Origin: an uncultured Lachnospiraceae bacterium
Lineage (GTDB): Bacteria; Bacillota; Clostridia; Lachnospirales; Lachnospiraceae
Reading direction: 5' to 3'
Assembly: GCA_934394615.1 (NCBI GenBank)
Contig: CAKRRJ010000022.1
Location: 1-30,587 of the forward strand
DNA length: 30,587 nucleotides
The translations under genes and the position numbers were made by a program. The notes below the pieces were generated by a model. That model was given only the letters and a program-made list of their open reading frames with translations, did no database searches and was not told the origin of the DNA. Of the stretch, positions 15,143 through 22,563 are shown piece by piece. Within the stretch, counting starts at the first letter, position 1, and every line of letters begins with the position of its first letter.

Positions 15143-16225
15143 TTATTTATCTGCGTCTTCTTTCTCCGCGTAGGAAGCAATCAGTCCCATCACGATATTC
15201 ACGGCATCGGACAATTCGCTCTTTTCCATGGCATCCACGAACTTTCTGCGGTTCTCGTAGGTGTTTTCGATTGCTTCGTACAGGGTTTCGCTGGTGACGT
15301 TTTCTTCTTCCAGAAGAGTGGAGAAGCCCTGCTTTGCAAAGGAGCGCGCGTTTAAGATCTGGTCGCCGCGGCTTGCTGCGGCGGAGAGCGGGATCAGGAT
15401 GTTTGGCTTTCTCAGAGCCAGGATCTCGCAGATGGAGTTTGCGCCTGCGCGGGACAGAATGATGTCGGCAGCGGCAAACAGGTGGCGCAGCGGTGCGTCT
15501 ACATATTCATACTGTACATATCCCGGGCGGCCGATGAGGCTTTCGTCCAGATGGCCCTTGCCGCAGATATGTATTACCTGATATTTCTCCAGCAGTTTCG
15601 GCAGCAGTTCACGGACGGCATTGTTGATGGCAACTGCGCCAAGGCTTCCGCCAATAACCATGATGATCGGTTTTGCGGCGGAAAGACCAGTGAAGTTCAG
15701 GCCGGTCAGGCGGTCACCCTGCAGCAGTTCGCGGCGAATAGGGGAACCGGTGAGGACGGCTTTGTCCTGCGGCAGATACTGCAGGGTTTCCGGGAAGTTG
15801 CAGCATACTTTGGCTGCGGACGGAATGCAGATCTTATTTGCCAGTCCAGGGGTCATGTCGGATTCGTGGATGATGGTCGGAATCTTGAAATGCTTGGCTG
15901 CCAGGACAACCGGCACAGCCACAAAGCCACCTTTGGAGAACACGACATCCGGGCGGTATTTTTTCAGAAGCGCGCGTGCCTCCGCGTAGCCTTTGATGAC
16001 GCGGAACGGATCGGAAAAGTTCTTGAGGTCGAAGTAACGGCGCAGCTTGCCGGATGAGATGCCGTCGTAAGGGATGCCGGCGCCCTCGATCAGTTTTTTC
16101 TCGATGCCGTTGTAGGAACCGATGTAGTGGATTTCGTAACCGCGCTCCTGCAGGGATGGAAGCAGAGCCAGGTTCGGTGTAACATGTCCGGCAGTACCGC
16201 CGCCGGTCAGAACGATCTTTTTCAT
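15143..16225 (-). CDS. murG: MurG, lipid II-forming GlcNAc transferase
   Basis: A 360-residue GT28 glycosyltransferase that adds GlcNAc to lipid I on the cytoplasmic face of the membrane, the last intracellular step of peptidoglycan precursor synthesis. The glycine-rich loop TGGGTAGHVTP (7-17) binds the lipid diphosphate. HESDMTPGLANK and the C-terminal UDP-GlcNAc site (ILSRAGANSICEILALRKPN) are intact. The start at 16225 has GGAGG 9 nt upstream and matches the family N-terminus; an earlier in-frame ATG at 16258 was rejected. It stands alone, away from a division and cell-wall cluster, which is a Clostridia-like arrangement. A good promoter lies at 16283-16310. Confidence 0.95.
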   Translation of the reverse strand: MKKIVLTGGGTAGHVTPNLALLPSLQERGYEIHYIGSYNGIEKKLIEGAGIPYDGISSGKLRRYFDLKNFSDPFRVIKGYAEARALLKKYRPDVVFSKGGFVAVPVVLAAKHFKIPTIIHESDMTPGLANKICIPSAAKVCCNFPETLQYLPQDKAVLTGSPIRRELLQGDRLTGLNFTGLSAAKPIIMVIGGSLGAVAINNAVRELLPKLLEKYQVIHICGKGHLDESLIGRPGYVQYEYVDAPLRHLFAAADIILSRAGANSICEILALRKPNILIPLSAAASRGDQILNARSFAKQGFSTLLEEENVTSETLYEAIENTYENRRKFVDAMEKSELSDAVNIVMGLIASYAEKEDADK

Positions 16226-16282
16226 ATAGAAATACCTCCGGTTGGATATAGAAATCATGCCTGTAAAAACATCTGTATTACT

Positions 16283-16310
16283 ATAGTAACCGCCGGGGGC
16301 AAAATGTCAA
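16283..16310 (-). promoter_or_regulatory. Promoter of murG
   Basis: Minus strand: consensus TTGACA (16310-16305), a 16-bp spacer, TACTAT (16288-16283). The start site would lie about 50 nt before the murG ATG. The palindromic repeat begins only about 18 bp upstream of the -35. Confidence 0.65.
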
Positions 16311-16327
16311 CCCTGAATCGTTTGGAG

Positions 16328-16497
16328 GTTATTGTTTGCACAAGGTATGAACAGTAACGTTTGGGTTACTGTACACGGGTAGGCATTTTCTGAACTGAAA
16401 ATGCCGTATGATATCGTGGTGGCAGCAGATTTTGCCGATTTGGAATGCGAAGCATCGGCAAAATCCGTTGCTGTTTGCGCAACGCGTGAACAGTAAC
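16328..16497 (+). repeat. Palindromic repeat element, best copy (MITE-like)
   Basis: The core 16365-16497 (133 bp) has perfect 8-bp inverted ends GTTACTGT/ACAGTAAC. Inside are a 9-bp stem (16382-16390 with 16397-16405) and a 12-bp stem (16428-16439 with 16454-16465). The right end is a 31-bp palindromic module (16467-16497). A second module of the same length (16328-16358, about 25 of 31 bases identical) precedes the core after a 6-bp gap. No coding gene is convincing. The rest of the murG-mtnN gap (16498-16703) shows only purine-rich sequence and the mtnN ribosome site. Confidence 0.8.
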
Positions 16498-16703
16498 ACG
16501 TTTGGAGACAGCAGACGAAACGGGATAGCAACATTTCGTTGCCTTTCCCTGAAAGATTTGTTAGACTGGTAAAGACAGGCAATAGGAACTGCTGCGGAGC
16601 AGAAAATGCGCAGACAAAAAGAAGCAGGCGGCTCCCAAAAAGCAGCAGGCATGAGAAAACGCCGAAAGCAAAAGCAGAAAACAGAAAGCAGAGGAAATCA
16701 TAT

Positions 16704-17396
16704 ATGTTAGGAATCATCGGCGCCATGAAGGCGGAAGTAGAGCAGTTAAAGCAGGAGATGAAGCAGCCAGAGGTTGTTACCGTGGCTGGTATGGAATTTT
16801 ATAAGGGAACCATCGGAGAAAAAGAGGTTGTTGTGGTTCAGTCCGGAATCGGCAAGGTGAGTGCAGCTTTGTGCGTGCAGATCCTGGCAGACCGTTTTGG
16901 CGTGGACGGAGTGGTAAACACCGGCATCGCAGGTTCCTTAAAGGCAGAGATTAACATCGGCGATCTGGTCCTTTCCACCGATGCTATCCAGCACGATGTG
17001 GACGCGACCAACTTCGGTTACCCGTTAGGAGAGATTCCGCAGCTCGGAACCCTGAACTTTGAGGCAGATGAGCGCCTGCGCAGCCTTGCAAAGAAGTGTT
17101 GTGAGGAAGTGAACCCGGATATCAGCGTCTATGAGGGACGAGTTCTGACCGGTGACCAGTTTATCTGCGATAAGAACAAGAAAGAGTGGCTGAGTGAGAC
17201 TTTTAACGGCTCCTGCACCGAGATGGAGGGTGCAGCCATCGCGCAGGCGGCTTACTTGAACAAGATCCCGTTCCTGATCGTGCGCGCGATCTCCGACAAG
17301 GCAGATGACAGTGCTTCCATGGATTACCCGGAGTTTGAGCGCCAGGCCATCATCCACAGCACAAACCTGACTCGTGCCCTGATCCTTGCATACTAA
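16704..17396 (+). CDS. mtnN: 5'-methylthioadenosine/S-adenosylhomocysteine nucleosidase
   Basis: A 230-residue MTA/SAH nucleosidase (Pfs) that splits adenine from methylthioadenosine, S-adenosylhomocysteine and 5'-deoxyadenosine, recycling products of methylation and radical-SAM reactions in the cytosol. It has the typical N-terminus MLGIIGAMKAEVEQL with catalytic E11, GVVNTGIAGSL, the substrate-site CTEMEGAAIAQ and the catalytic Asp in RAISDKADD. The start at 16704 follows AGAGGAAATCATAT and gives standard length; an open upstream extension to 16539 was not used. No luxS or methionine gene is adjacent, so it is probably monocistronic. The 262 bp after it hold no gene. Confidence 0.95.
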   Translation: MLGIIGAMKAEVEQLKQEMKQPEVVTVAGMEFYKGTIGEKEVVVVQSGIGKVSAALCVQILADRFGVDGVVNTGIAGSLKAEINIGDLVLSTDAIQHDVDATNFGYPLGEIPQLGTLNFEADERLRSLAKKCCEEVNPDISVYEGRVLTGDQFICDKNKKEWLSETFNGSCTEMEGAAIAQAAYLNKIPFLIVRAISDKADDSASMDYPEFERQAIIHSTNLTRALILAY

Positions 17397-17521
17397 AAAC
17401 ATGTCTAGAGAGGCTGTTGCAGCATGGTCTCCGGAGCATTCCGCATATTAGGTTATGTAAAATCTGAAGGTGATGTGCGTTTTTTAGCGTTATTTGACGA
17501 ACGATTCTCAGCTCCCTGAAC

Positions 17522-17550
17522 TTTTCAAATGCCTCCAGGACCGCTATAAT
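17522..17550 (+). promoter_or_regulatory. Candidate promoter of the 17659 gene
   Basis: TTTTCA (17522-17527), a 17-bp spacer and a perfect TATAAT (17545-17550). The -35 is poor (4 of 6). The start codon is about 108 nt downstream of the -10. Confidence 0.45.
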
Positions 17551-17658
17551 GATAGCTGTCTGAGACACCAGGGTAGCGGCAGCGCTGGCAGCAGCAGGAT
17601 CCGGAATGCTGTGGCGCGGAGCCGTTACAAACCAGGAAAAGAAAGGGGAGCTGTTTTT

Positions 17659-18567
17659 ATGCTGCAATTACTGGAATCAGGACGTGCACTCTATGTGCTG
17701 GCTGCGATCTGCGTGCTGGGGATTCTGACGCGTATGATGGCAAGGCATGTATACAAAAGACTGCTCAGAGAAAGTAAAGACCTGTCACTGACAAAGAACA
17801 AAAGCTTAAAGGAACTCCGGCAGAGAGCGGAGAATACATACCGGGTAAATCAGGGGATGATCGACAGCGGAACGTGGCTGGAGCATCAGCTTTACGATTT
17901 TAAGACATTTGGGGTTAGCCTGACTGGTTGGAACAGCATGGGCGCGAGATGGACCTGGCTGTGTCTGTTGTTTGGCGGCTGTGCCGCGTTTTTCTCTTAC
18001 TGGTACCGCCTGGATACGTATTATATTGTAATGTATGGCGGCGGTTGTGTGCTGATGGCAATGCTTACCATGCTGTTTGACGGCGGGCTTGGCGGAGATT
18101 TAAAGGATCAGCTCATTATCAGCCTGCAGGATCAGATCGACAATGTGATCGGACCGAAAATGGTGCGCAGTCTCGCTGTGGAAAAAGGGCGCGGAGAAGG
18201 AATGGGCGACCGGGGCGCGCTGCGCAGTGTAAGCCGTCTGGTGGACCGTGCCGGACGCATGGGACGTGTGGAACCGGAGGAGGATGAAGAACAGCAGACT
18301 GCGCGGGCGGTACAGGCTGTATCCGGAGGCCGCAGGGAGAATCGAAGAAATGGCAGCCGTGCTTCCGCAGCCGTGAAAACCGCGGCTCCTGCGCCGGAGA
18401 CGCCTGCAAAGGAGAGCATCCGGGACGCAGACTTTATCAAACGGGGACTGGAGCAGATGGCAGCAAGCCGGGAGAAAAACCGGAATGGAGATGAGAACTG
18501 GATTCAGGAACTGAAACCGGAGGAACTGGAACTGATCGGAGATATCTTAAAGCAGTATCTTGCTTAA
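17659..18567 (+). CDS. Unassigned membrane protein with a basic/acidic tail
   Basis: A 302-residue protein of unrecognised family. One membrane span at about 8-25 (ALYVLAAICVLGILTRM) is followed by a conserved-looking soluble part (about 30-90) and two more spans at about 98-115 and 120-141. From about 170 onward the sequence is polar and of low complexity (G/R/E/A-rich), a likely disordered cytoplasmic tail, ending with a short conserved-looking helix ELKPEELELIGDILKQYLA. ATG 17659 has GGGGAG 8 nt upstream; an earlier in-frame start at 17494 was rejected. It is monocistronic, between a candidate promoter and a strong terminator. Confidence 0.75.
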   Translation: MLQLLESGRALYVLAAICVLGILTRMMARHVYKRLLRESKDLSLTKNKSLKELRQRAENTYRVNQGMIDSGTWLEHQLYDFKTFGVSLTGWNSMGARWTWLCLLFGGCAAFFSYWYRLDTYYIVMYGGGCVLMAMLTMLFDGGLGGDLKDQLIISLQDQIDNVIGPKMVRSLAVEKGRGEGMGDRGALRSVSRLVDRAGRMGRVEPEEDEEQQTARAVQAVSGGRRENRRNGSRASAAVKTAAPAPETPAKESIRDADFIKRGLEQMAASREKNRNGDENWIQELKPEELELIGDILKQYLA

Positions 18568-18591
18568 AGGCAATGTGTTTATAAATAAAAA

Positions 18592-18642
18592 GGGTTACCG
18601 CAAAATTAGACCCAGAACATTCGGGCAATTTTGCGGTAACCC
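18592..18642. terminator. Very stable bidirectional terminator
   Basis: A perfect 16-bp stem (18592-18607 with 18627-18642; left arm GGGTTACCGCAAAATT) with a 19-nt loop between two convergent genes. On the minus strand it is followed by TTTTTATTTATAAA, a strong T tract for the 18666-18932 gene. In the plus direction the T tract is short (CTTTCC). Confidence 0.85.
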
Positions 18643-18665
18643 CTTTCCTGTCCTTTGCAGGACGA

Positions 18666-18932
18666 TTATTCTTCTATGACTTCAATTTCCAGATAGTCGA
18701 AGTCGATCTGCTCAATGAAACTGTCGCGGGTAAAACGTGTCTTAGCGTGACGCTTGAAGTCGTTGATGTTGGAGGAGAGCCAGATCGGTTTCCCAAGATC
18801 AAATTCATAACAGATGTCATCCAGCGCCTGGAATACCATGCTGGTGCAGGACATGCTGTAGTCGGTCAGGCAGATCACAGTATCTTTGATCAGGTGGTTA
18901 TCTCTCCAGATTTTTCCCCACATGCGGAACAT
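18666..18932 (-). CDS. Small conserved-looking acidic protein, function unknown
   Basis: An 88-residue soluble protein beginning MFRMWGKIWRDNHLIKDTVI and ending in an acidic stretch (DFDYLEIEVIEE). No motif I recognise. It could be an all-alpha/beta small domain: predicted strands around ICLTD and PIWLSS with helices between. The start at 18932 is set by GGAGG 7 nt upstream (GGAGGATTGCACATG). An open extension to 19184 would run through the repeat element and has no ribosome site. It has its own promoter (19018-19046) and the shared terminator at 18592-18642. Confidence 0.75.
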   Translation of the reverse strand: MFRMWGKIWRDNHLIKDTVICLTDYSMSCTSMVFQALDDICYEFDLGKPIWLSSNINDFKRHAKTRFTRDSFIEQIDFDYLEIEVIEE

Positions 18933-19017
18933 GTGCAATCCTCCTTTCGTGATAAGATTCATGCGGCTGCGCCGATGCAACACGAAGGCGTGGCGAGTGT
19001 CGCGTGAAATCTCTATA

Positions 19018-19046
19018 ACTATATGTGATTTTCCCGGAGATGTAAA
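19018..19046 (-). promoter_or_regulatory. Promoter of the 88-codon gene
   Basis: Minus strand: TTTACA (19046-19041), exactly 17 bp, TATAGT (19023-19018). One mismatch to consensus in each box. It leaves an 80-nt leader before ATG 18932. Confidence 0.65.
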
Positions 19047-19097
19047 GCCTATATCCATCTCATCCCCTTGTAGTTCCAGGTAGAATGTAGTAAAGTA

Positions 19098-19251
19098 GTT
19101 ACTGTACACGGGCAGACATTTTCTGGACTGAGAATGTCGTATGATACAGAAAGTATATTCAGGAAGATCTTTCGCAGAAGACAAGGGGGTTACAAAAACC
19201 GGTGTTCATGCAGAAGATAGAGTTCTGTTTGCACGGTGTGTGGACAGAAAC
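19098..19251 (+). repeat. Diverged copy of the palindromic repeat
   Basis: The left 49 bp (19098-19146, starting GTTACTGTACACGGG) match 16365-16413 closely. The first hairpin is kept by a paired change (GACATTTTC with GAGAATGTC instead of GGCATTTTC with GAAAATGCC). The middle is diverged. The right end (19222-19251, starting GTTCTGTTTGCAC) corresponds to the 31-bp end module with one base lost. It fills the space between the 19018-19046 promoter and the 19285 gene; the 352-bp gap holds no gene. Confidence 0.7.
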
Positions 19252-19284
19252 AAAGAGAAAGCCTGCGAAGGAGGAAAATGGGGT

Positions 19285-20382
19285 ATGGCACAAACGATTG
19301 AGGAGTGTCTGAATTATCTGGAATCAGCACGAGATGCCGTAAATGAGCTGTCGCTGGCTGCCGACAGGGAAGAGCAGCTGAAGCAGGATGAGAACCGGCT
19401 CAGACGGTCGCTGGAAGCGGAAAAAAAGCAGATGGCCGATGCAGTGGGGAACACCATCAAAAAAAGAAGAGACGATCTGAATTCCAGCTACGACGCGGAG
19501 ATCAGCAAGGCGCAGGACCAGCTGAAGAAAGCGCGGGCGCAGCGGGAAAAAGCAAAGAACCAGGGCATAAAGGAGCGGATCGCGGAAGAAACATCGGAGC
19601 TTCATGAATATAACCGGGAGCTGGTGAGCCGCATGAAGGCAAAGTTCCGGGAGTATCATGCGCCTGCCTGGTGCCGGAGCCGCCTTTACTACAGTCTGTA
19701 TATGCCGCGCTGGGCGAAGGAGTTTCTGGGGCTTCTGATTTTTATCGCGCTGTTTTTCCTGGCACTTCCATTTGGCGTGTACGCGCTTTTGCCGCAGCGA
19801 AGGACTTTGTATCTGGCACTGATCTATGTGGCGGATATCCTGATGGTCGGCGGCATTTACATGTGGATCGGCAACCACACCAAGCTGCAGTACGCGGAGT
19901 GTTTAAAAGAAGGACGCCAGATTCTGGACCAGATGCATGCCAACAACAAAAAGATCAACGTCATTACCGGAACAATCCGGAAGGACCGCAATGAGTCCCT
20001 TTATGATCTGGAAAAATATGACGATGAGATCGCAAGACTGACGCAGGAATTAAACGAGGTGGCAGCGAAAAAGAAAGAGGCGCTGAACACCTTTGAAAAT
20101 GTGACAAAGAACATCCTTCAGGATGAGATCGAGCACGGGCACCGGGAAAAGATTGAGGAACTTGAGCATCAGTATGAAGGGGTAAAAAAGGACCTTCAGC
20201 TCACAACAGCCGAGGTGAAAGCACGCCGCCTGACTCTGACGGACCAGTACGGAAGCCATCTTGGAAAGGAGTTTCTTGATCCGTTCAAGCTGCAGGATCT
20301 GAGCACAATCCTCCAGCAGGGACGTGCGGCGAACATCAGCGAGGCGATCGCGGTGTATCAGGAGGATGAACGAAAGCATTAA
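19285..20382 (+). CDS. Coiled-coil protein with two central membrane spans
   Basis: A 365-residue protein of unknown family. Residues about 25-125 form a charged coiled coil (heptad-like E/K/Q/L sequence). Two membrane spans follow at about 147-168 and 174-195, and then a second long coiled coil (about 225-345: KYDDEIARLTQELNEVAAKK, and HREKIEELEHQYEGVKKDLQ). Both coils are probably cytoplasmic, joined by a short outside loop. Such layouts occur in membrane-bound scaffolds, but no function can be given. ATG 19285 has AAGGAGGA 9 nt upstream; an in-frame start at 19141 lies in the repeat and was rejected. yyaC follows on the same strand. Confidence 0.75.
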   Translation: MAQTIEECLNYLESARDAVNELSLAADREEQLKQDENRLRRSLEAEKKQMADAVGNTIKKRRDDLNSSYDAEISKAQDQLKKARAQREKAKNQGIKERIAEETSELHEYNRELVSRMKAKFREYHAPAWCRSRLYYSLYMPRWAKEFLGLLIFIALFFLALPFGVYALLPQRRTLYLALIYVADILMVGGIYMWIGNHTKLQYAECLKEGRQILDQMHANNKKINVITGTIRKDRNESLYDLEKYDDEIARLTQELNEVAAKKKEALNTFENVTKNILQDEIEHGHREKIEELEHQYEGVKKDLQLTTAEVKARRLTLTDQYGSHLGKEFLDPFKLQDLSTILQQGRAANISEAIAVYQEDERKH

Positions 20383-20401
20383 AAGAAGGCGCGGCAAACG
20401 C

Positions 20402-20431
20402 GTATAAAAACGCCGGCCTGTACCTATAATA
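20402..20431 (+). promoter_or_regulatory. Forespore-type (sigma-F/G-like) promoter of yyaC
   Basis: GTATA (20402-20406), exactly 18 bp, TATAATA (20425-20431). This resembles the B. subtilis sigma-G pattern as I know it (gnATR-N18-cAtnnTA, with T for the first c). No TTGACA-like box exists at the vegetative -35 position, although TATAAT could also serve sigma-A. Confidence 0.45.
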
Positions 20432-20464
20432 GGAGTAACAAAACGGTGCAGGCGGGATGAGATC

Positions 20465-21064
20465 ATGAAAAAAAGAACCAGAGAGCAGGACATTTACTAT
20501 TTCGATTCCGGGGAGCAGAGAGAGACTGGCGCGTGTGCCGGCATGCTCCGCCAGATGATCCGTGAGATCATGCGGCAGGAGGATCGAAAAGGGGTCCTGC
20601 TCTTTTGTATTGGAACGGACCGCTCGACCGGAGACAGCCTGGGACCGCTTATCGGGCACAAGCTAAAAGATCTCGGTCTGCCGGGCGGGCGGGTCCAGGT
20701 GGTCGGCACGCTGGACGCGCCGGTGCATGCCCTGAATCTGGAGCAGGCGTTGGCAAAGGTGCGGCACTGTTATCCGGACTATGTGATTGTGGCGGTGGAC
20801 GCATCGGTCGGGCAGAGTGAACATGTGGGCTGCATCACGCTTGGAAGAGGGGCGCTGCGGCCGGGGCTTGGAGTCTGCAAGGAACTGCAGGCCGTGGGTG
20901 ATATTTTTATTACGGGAATTGTGGGCGGCTGCGGGAGCTATGATCCGCTGATGCTGCAGAGTGTGCGCCTGTCGGTTGTGATGCGGATGGCCGATTACAT
21001 CTGCGACAGCGTGCGGCAGGCATTGTTTCCGGAAACGCGCAGTTTTTGTCGAAGAGTTTTTTAG
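20465..21064 (+). CDS. yyaC: YyaC-family sporulation protein (DUF1256)
   Basis: A 199-residue protein of the YyaC/DUF1256 family, related in fold to the GPR spore protease and hydrogenase-maturation proteases. Family motifs are visible: LLFCIGTDRSTGDSLGPLIG (about 45-64), VVGTLDAPVHALNLE, VAVDASVGQSEHVG and ITGIVGGCGSYDPLMLQSVR. In Bacilli and Clostridia these proteins are made during sporulation; the exact biochemical role is not settled to my knowledge. ATG 20465 follows GCGGGATGAGATC. It has its own forespore-type promoter signal, so it is probably not co-regulated with the coiled-coil gene 82 bp upstream. Its presence indicates an endospore former. Confidence 0.9.
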   Translation: MKKRTREQDIYYFDSGEQRETGACAGMLRQMIREIMRQEDRKGVLLFCIGTDRSTGDSLGPLIGHKLKDLGLPGGRVQVVGTLDAPVHALNLEQALAKVRHCYPDYVIVAVDASVGQSEHVGCITLGRGALRPGLGVCKELQAVGDIFITGIVGGCGSYDPLMLQSVRLSVVMRMADYICDSVRQALFPETRSFCRRVF

Positions 21065-21103
21065 ATTCCATGACTCAAACTGACAAATTATACGCAGACC
21101 CCG

Positions 21104-21112
21104 TGGTATGAT
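21104..21112 (+). promoter_or_regulatory. Extended -10 promoter candidate for the LysM gene
   Basis: TGGTATGAT matches the extended -10 pattern (TG-n-TATAAT, one mismatch) about 78 nt upstream of ATG 21190. There is no -35 box at the right distance, so support is limited. Confidence 0.3.
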
Positions 21113-21189
21113 GCATCAAACGGGCCGCGGACAGGCACGAAGATGGTGTGCTGCCTGCGGTTACAAACATCATGCAGCGGGGTGAAATT

Positions 21190-22527
21190 ATGGGTGAACT
21201 TTATAACCCGTATCCGAAACTGCCGAAGAATATCCGGCAGATCGGAGAGCGGGATCAGGTGGTAAAGCTTTATATTGAGGACTATGTCAATACATATCTG
21301 AAACGATTATATCCGGCCGGCGGACAGGATCTGCGGGTCGGCCTTCTGCTGGGAGAGATCCGGACCGAGGATGGTGTCCCGTTCCTGTTTATTGACGGGG
21401 CGCTGGAGATGGAGCAGGTGACCCGGGAAGGTGAAAAAGTGGAGTTTACAGAGGAGGCATGGAAAAAGGCGTATCAGGTCATGGAGCAGATGTTTCCGCA
21501 CCGCAGCGTACAGGGGTGGTTTCTGTGCGGCGCGCAGGGATGTACATTGAGTCCGCTGGATTACTGGAAGCAGCACGGACAGTATTTTTCGGGTAAAAAC
21601 CAGCTGATGTATCTGAATTCCGGCCTGGAAGGCGAGGAAGCCATCTACACAGCTTCAGAAGATGGTTTTTACAAATTGCGCGGTTACTGTATTTATTATG
21701 AGCGCAACCAGATGATGCAGGATTACATGGTTTCCAGGAAAGATGCAAGGCGGGTGGAAGGCACGAACCGTGACATGGTGATTCAGGATTTCCGGGAGCG
21801 GATGGAAGACCGGCATCAGAGCGCGGTGCGGACCCGTTCCACAATTGGGCTGCTGGGCGGCGCGTGCAGTGTCCTGGCGGTGATGGTCCTGGCCGGAGGA
21901 CTTGTCATGTTTGGAAACTACAGGAAAATGAAGGACATGGAGGCCGTGATCGCGTCGGTTGTGCCTGCCGGAAGCGGAAAGTCCGGGTTCTGGTCATTTG
22001 CCGGGCAGAAACAGGGCGGAGAGGATGAGCTGGAGGTTGAGACAGTTGCGGGGGATGTGTATCCGACCCTGGCTGAAATTGTGATCGATTCGGGGGATGG
22101 ACAGGCATTGCCGGATGGCGCGTCCGCAGCCGGCGGGCAGTCATCCGGAGAAGGAGGTGTGGGAGAAGCAGGAAACCAGGGGGCCGCTGCAGCGTCTGCG
22201 GCTGGAACATCCGGCAGCGGACAGGAACAGGCTGGTACATCCCAGGCTTCAGGAGGCGGTGCCGGGGCAGCGGCGGAGGCGTCGGGAAGCATGCATGGCG
22301 GGAACGCAGGAGCCTCTGCAGATGCCGGAAAGACCGCATCGGTATTGCCAGTTGAGATCCCGGCGGATGCTGTAAAACATGTCGTCCGCGAGGGGGAGAC
22401 TCTGTACGGGATCTGCATGGAAGAGTACCACAGCATGGCACCGATCGCCCAGATCTGCCAGTGGAACGGCCTGGCGGATGAGAACCACATTTCGGTGGGG
22501 CAGGAGTTGTATCTTCCCGCAAAATGA
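21190..22527 (+). CDS. Degenerate MPN/JAMM domain - membrane span - LysM protein
   Basis: A 445-residue protein. The N-terminal domain (about 20-180) reads like a JAB1/MPN fold: LRVGLLLGEIRTEDGVPFLF (48-67) and VQGWFLCGAQGCTLSPLDYW (107-126). In active JAMM proteases the second segment is GWYHSHPG...S..D. Here both zinc-binding histidines are replaced while S121 and D124 remain, so the domain is probably non-catalytic. A membrane span (about 219-242), a long A/G/S-rich linker and a C-terminal LysM domain (about 397-444: HVVREGETLYGICMEEY) follow. The LysM should face the wall with the MPN-like part in the cytosol. The ribosome site is GGGGTGAAATT before ATG 21190. A DUF5711 gene follows after 36 nt. 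Confidence 0.78.
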   Translation: MGELYNPYPKLPKNIRQIGERDQVVKLYIEDYVNTYLKRLYPAGGQDLRVGLLLGEIRTEDGVPFLFIDGALEMEQVTREGEKVEFTEEAWKKAYQVMEQMFPHRSVQGWFLCGAQGCTLSPLDYWKQHGQYFSGKNQLMYLNSGLEGEEAIYTASEDGFYKLRGYCIYYERNQMMQDYMVSRKDARRVEGTNRDMVIQDFRERMEDRHQSAVRTRSTIGLLGGACSVLAVMVLAGGLVMFGNYRKMKDMEAVIASVVPAGSGKSGFWSFAGQKQGGEDELEVETVAGDVYPTLAEIVIDSGDGQALPDGASAAGGQSSGEGGVGEAGNQGAAAASAAGTSGSGQEQAGTSQASGGGAGAAAEASGSMHGGNAGASADAGKTASVLPVEIPADAVKHVVREGETLYGICMEEYHSMAPIAQICQWNGLADENHISVGQELYLPAK

Positions 22528-22563
22528 TGTATACTTGAATGAGACTAATTAGGAGACAAAAAG

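Noticed and set aside
16307..16726. Minus-strand open frame across the best repeat copy
   Set aside because: It is open because the palindromic repeat lacks stops in that frame; there is no ribosome site and it overlaps the murG promoter and mtnN start.
18933..19184. N-terminal extension of the 88-codon protein
   Set aside because: It runs through the promoter at 19018-19046 and the repeat. The GGAGG before 18932 fixes the start.
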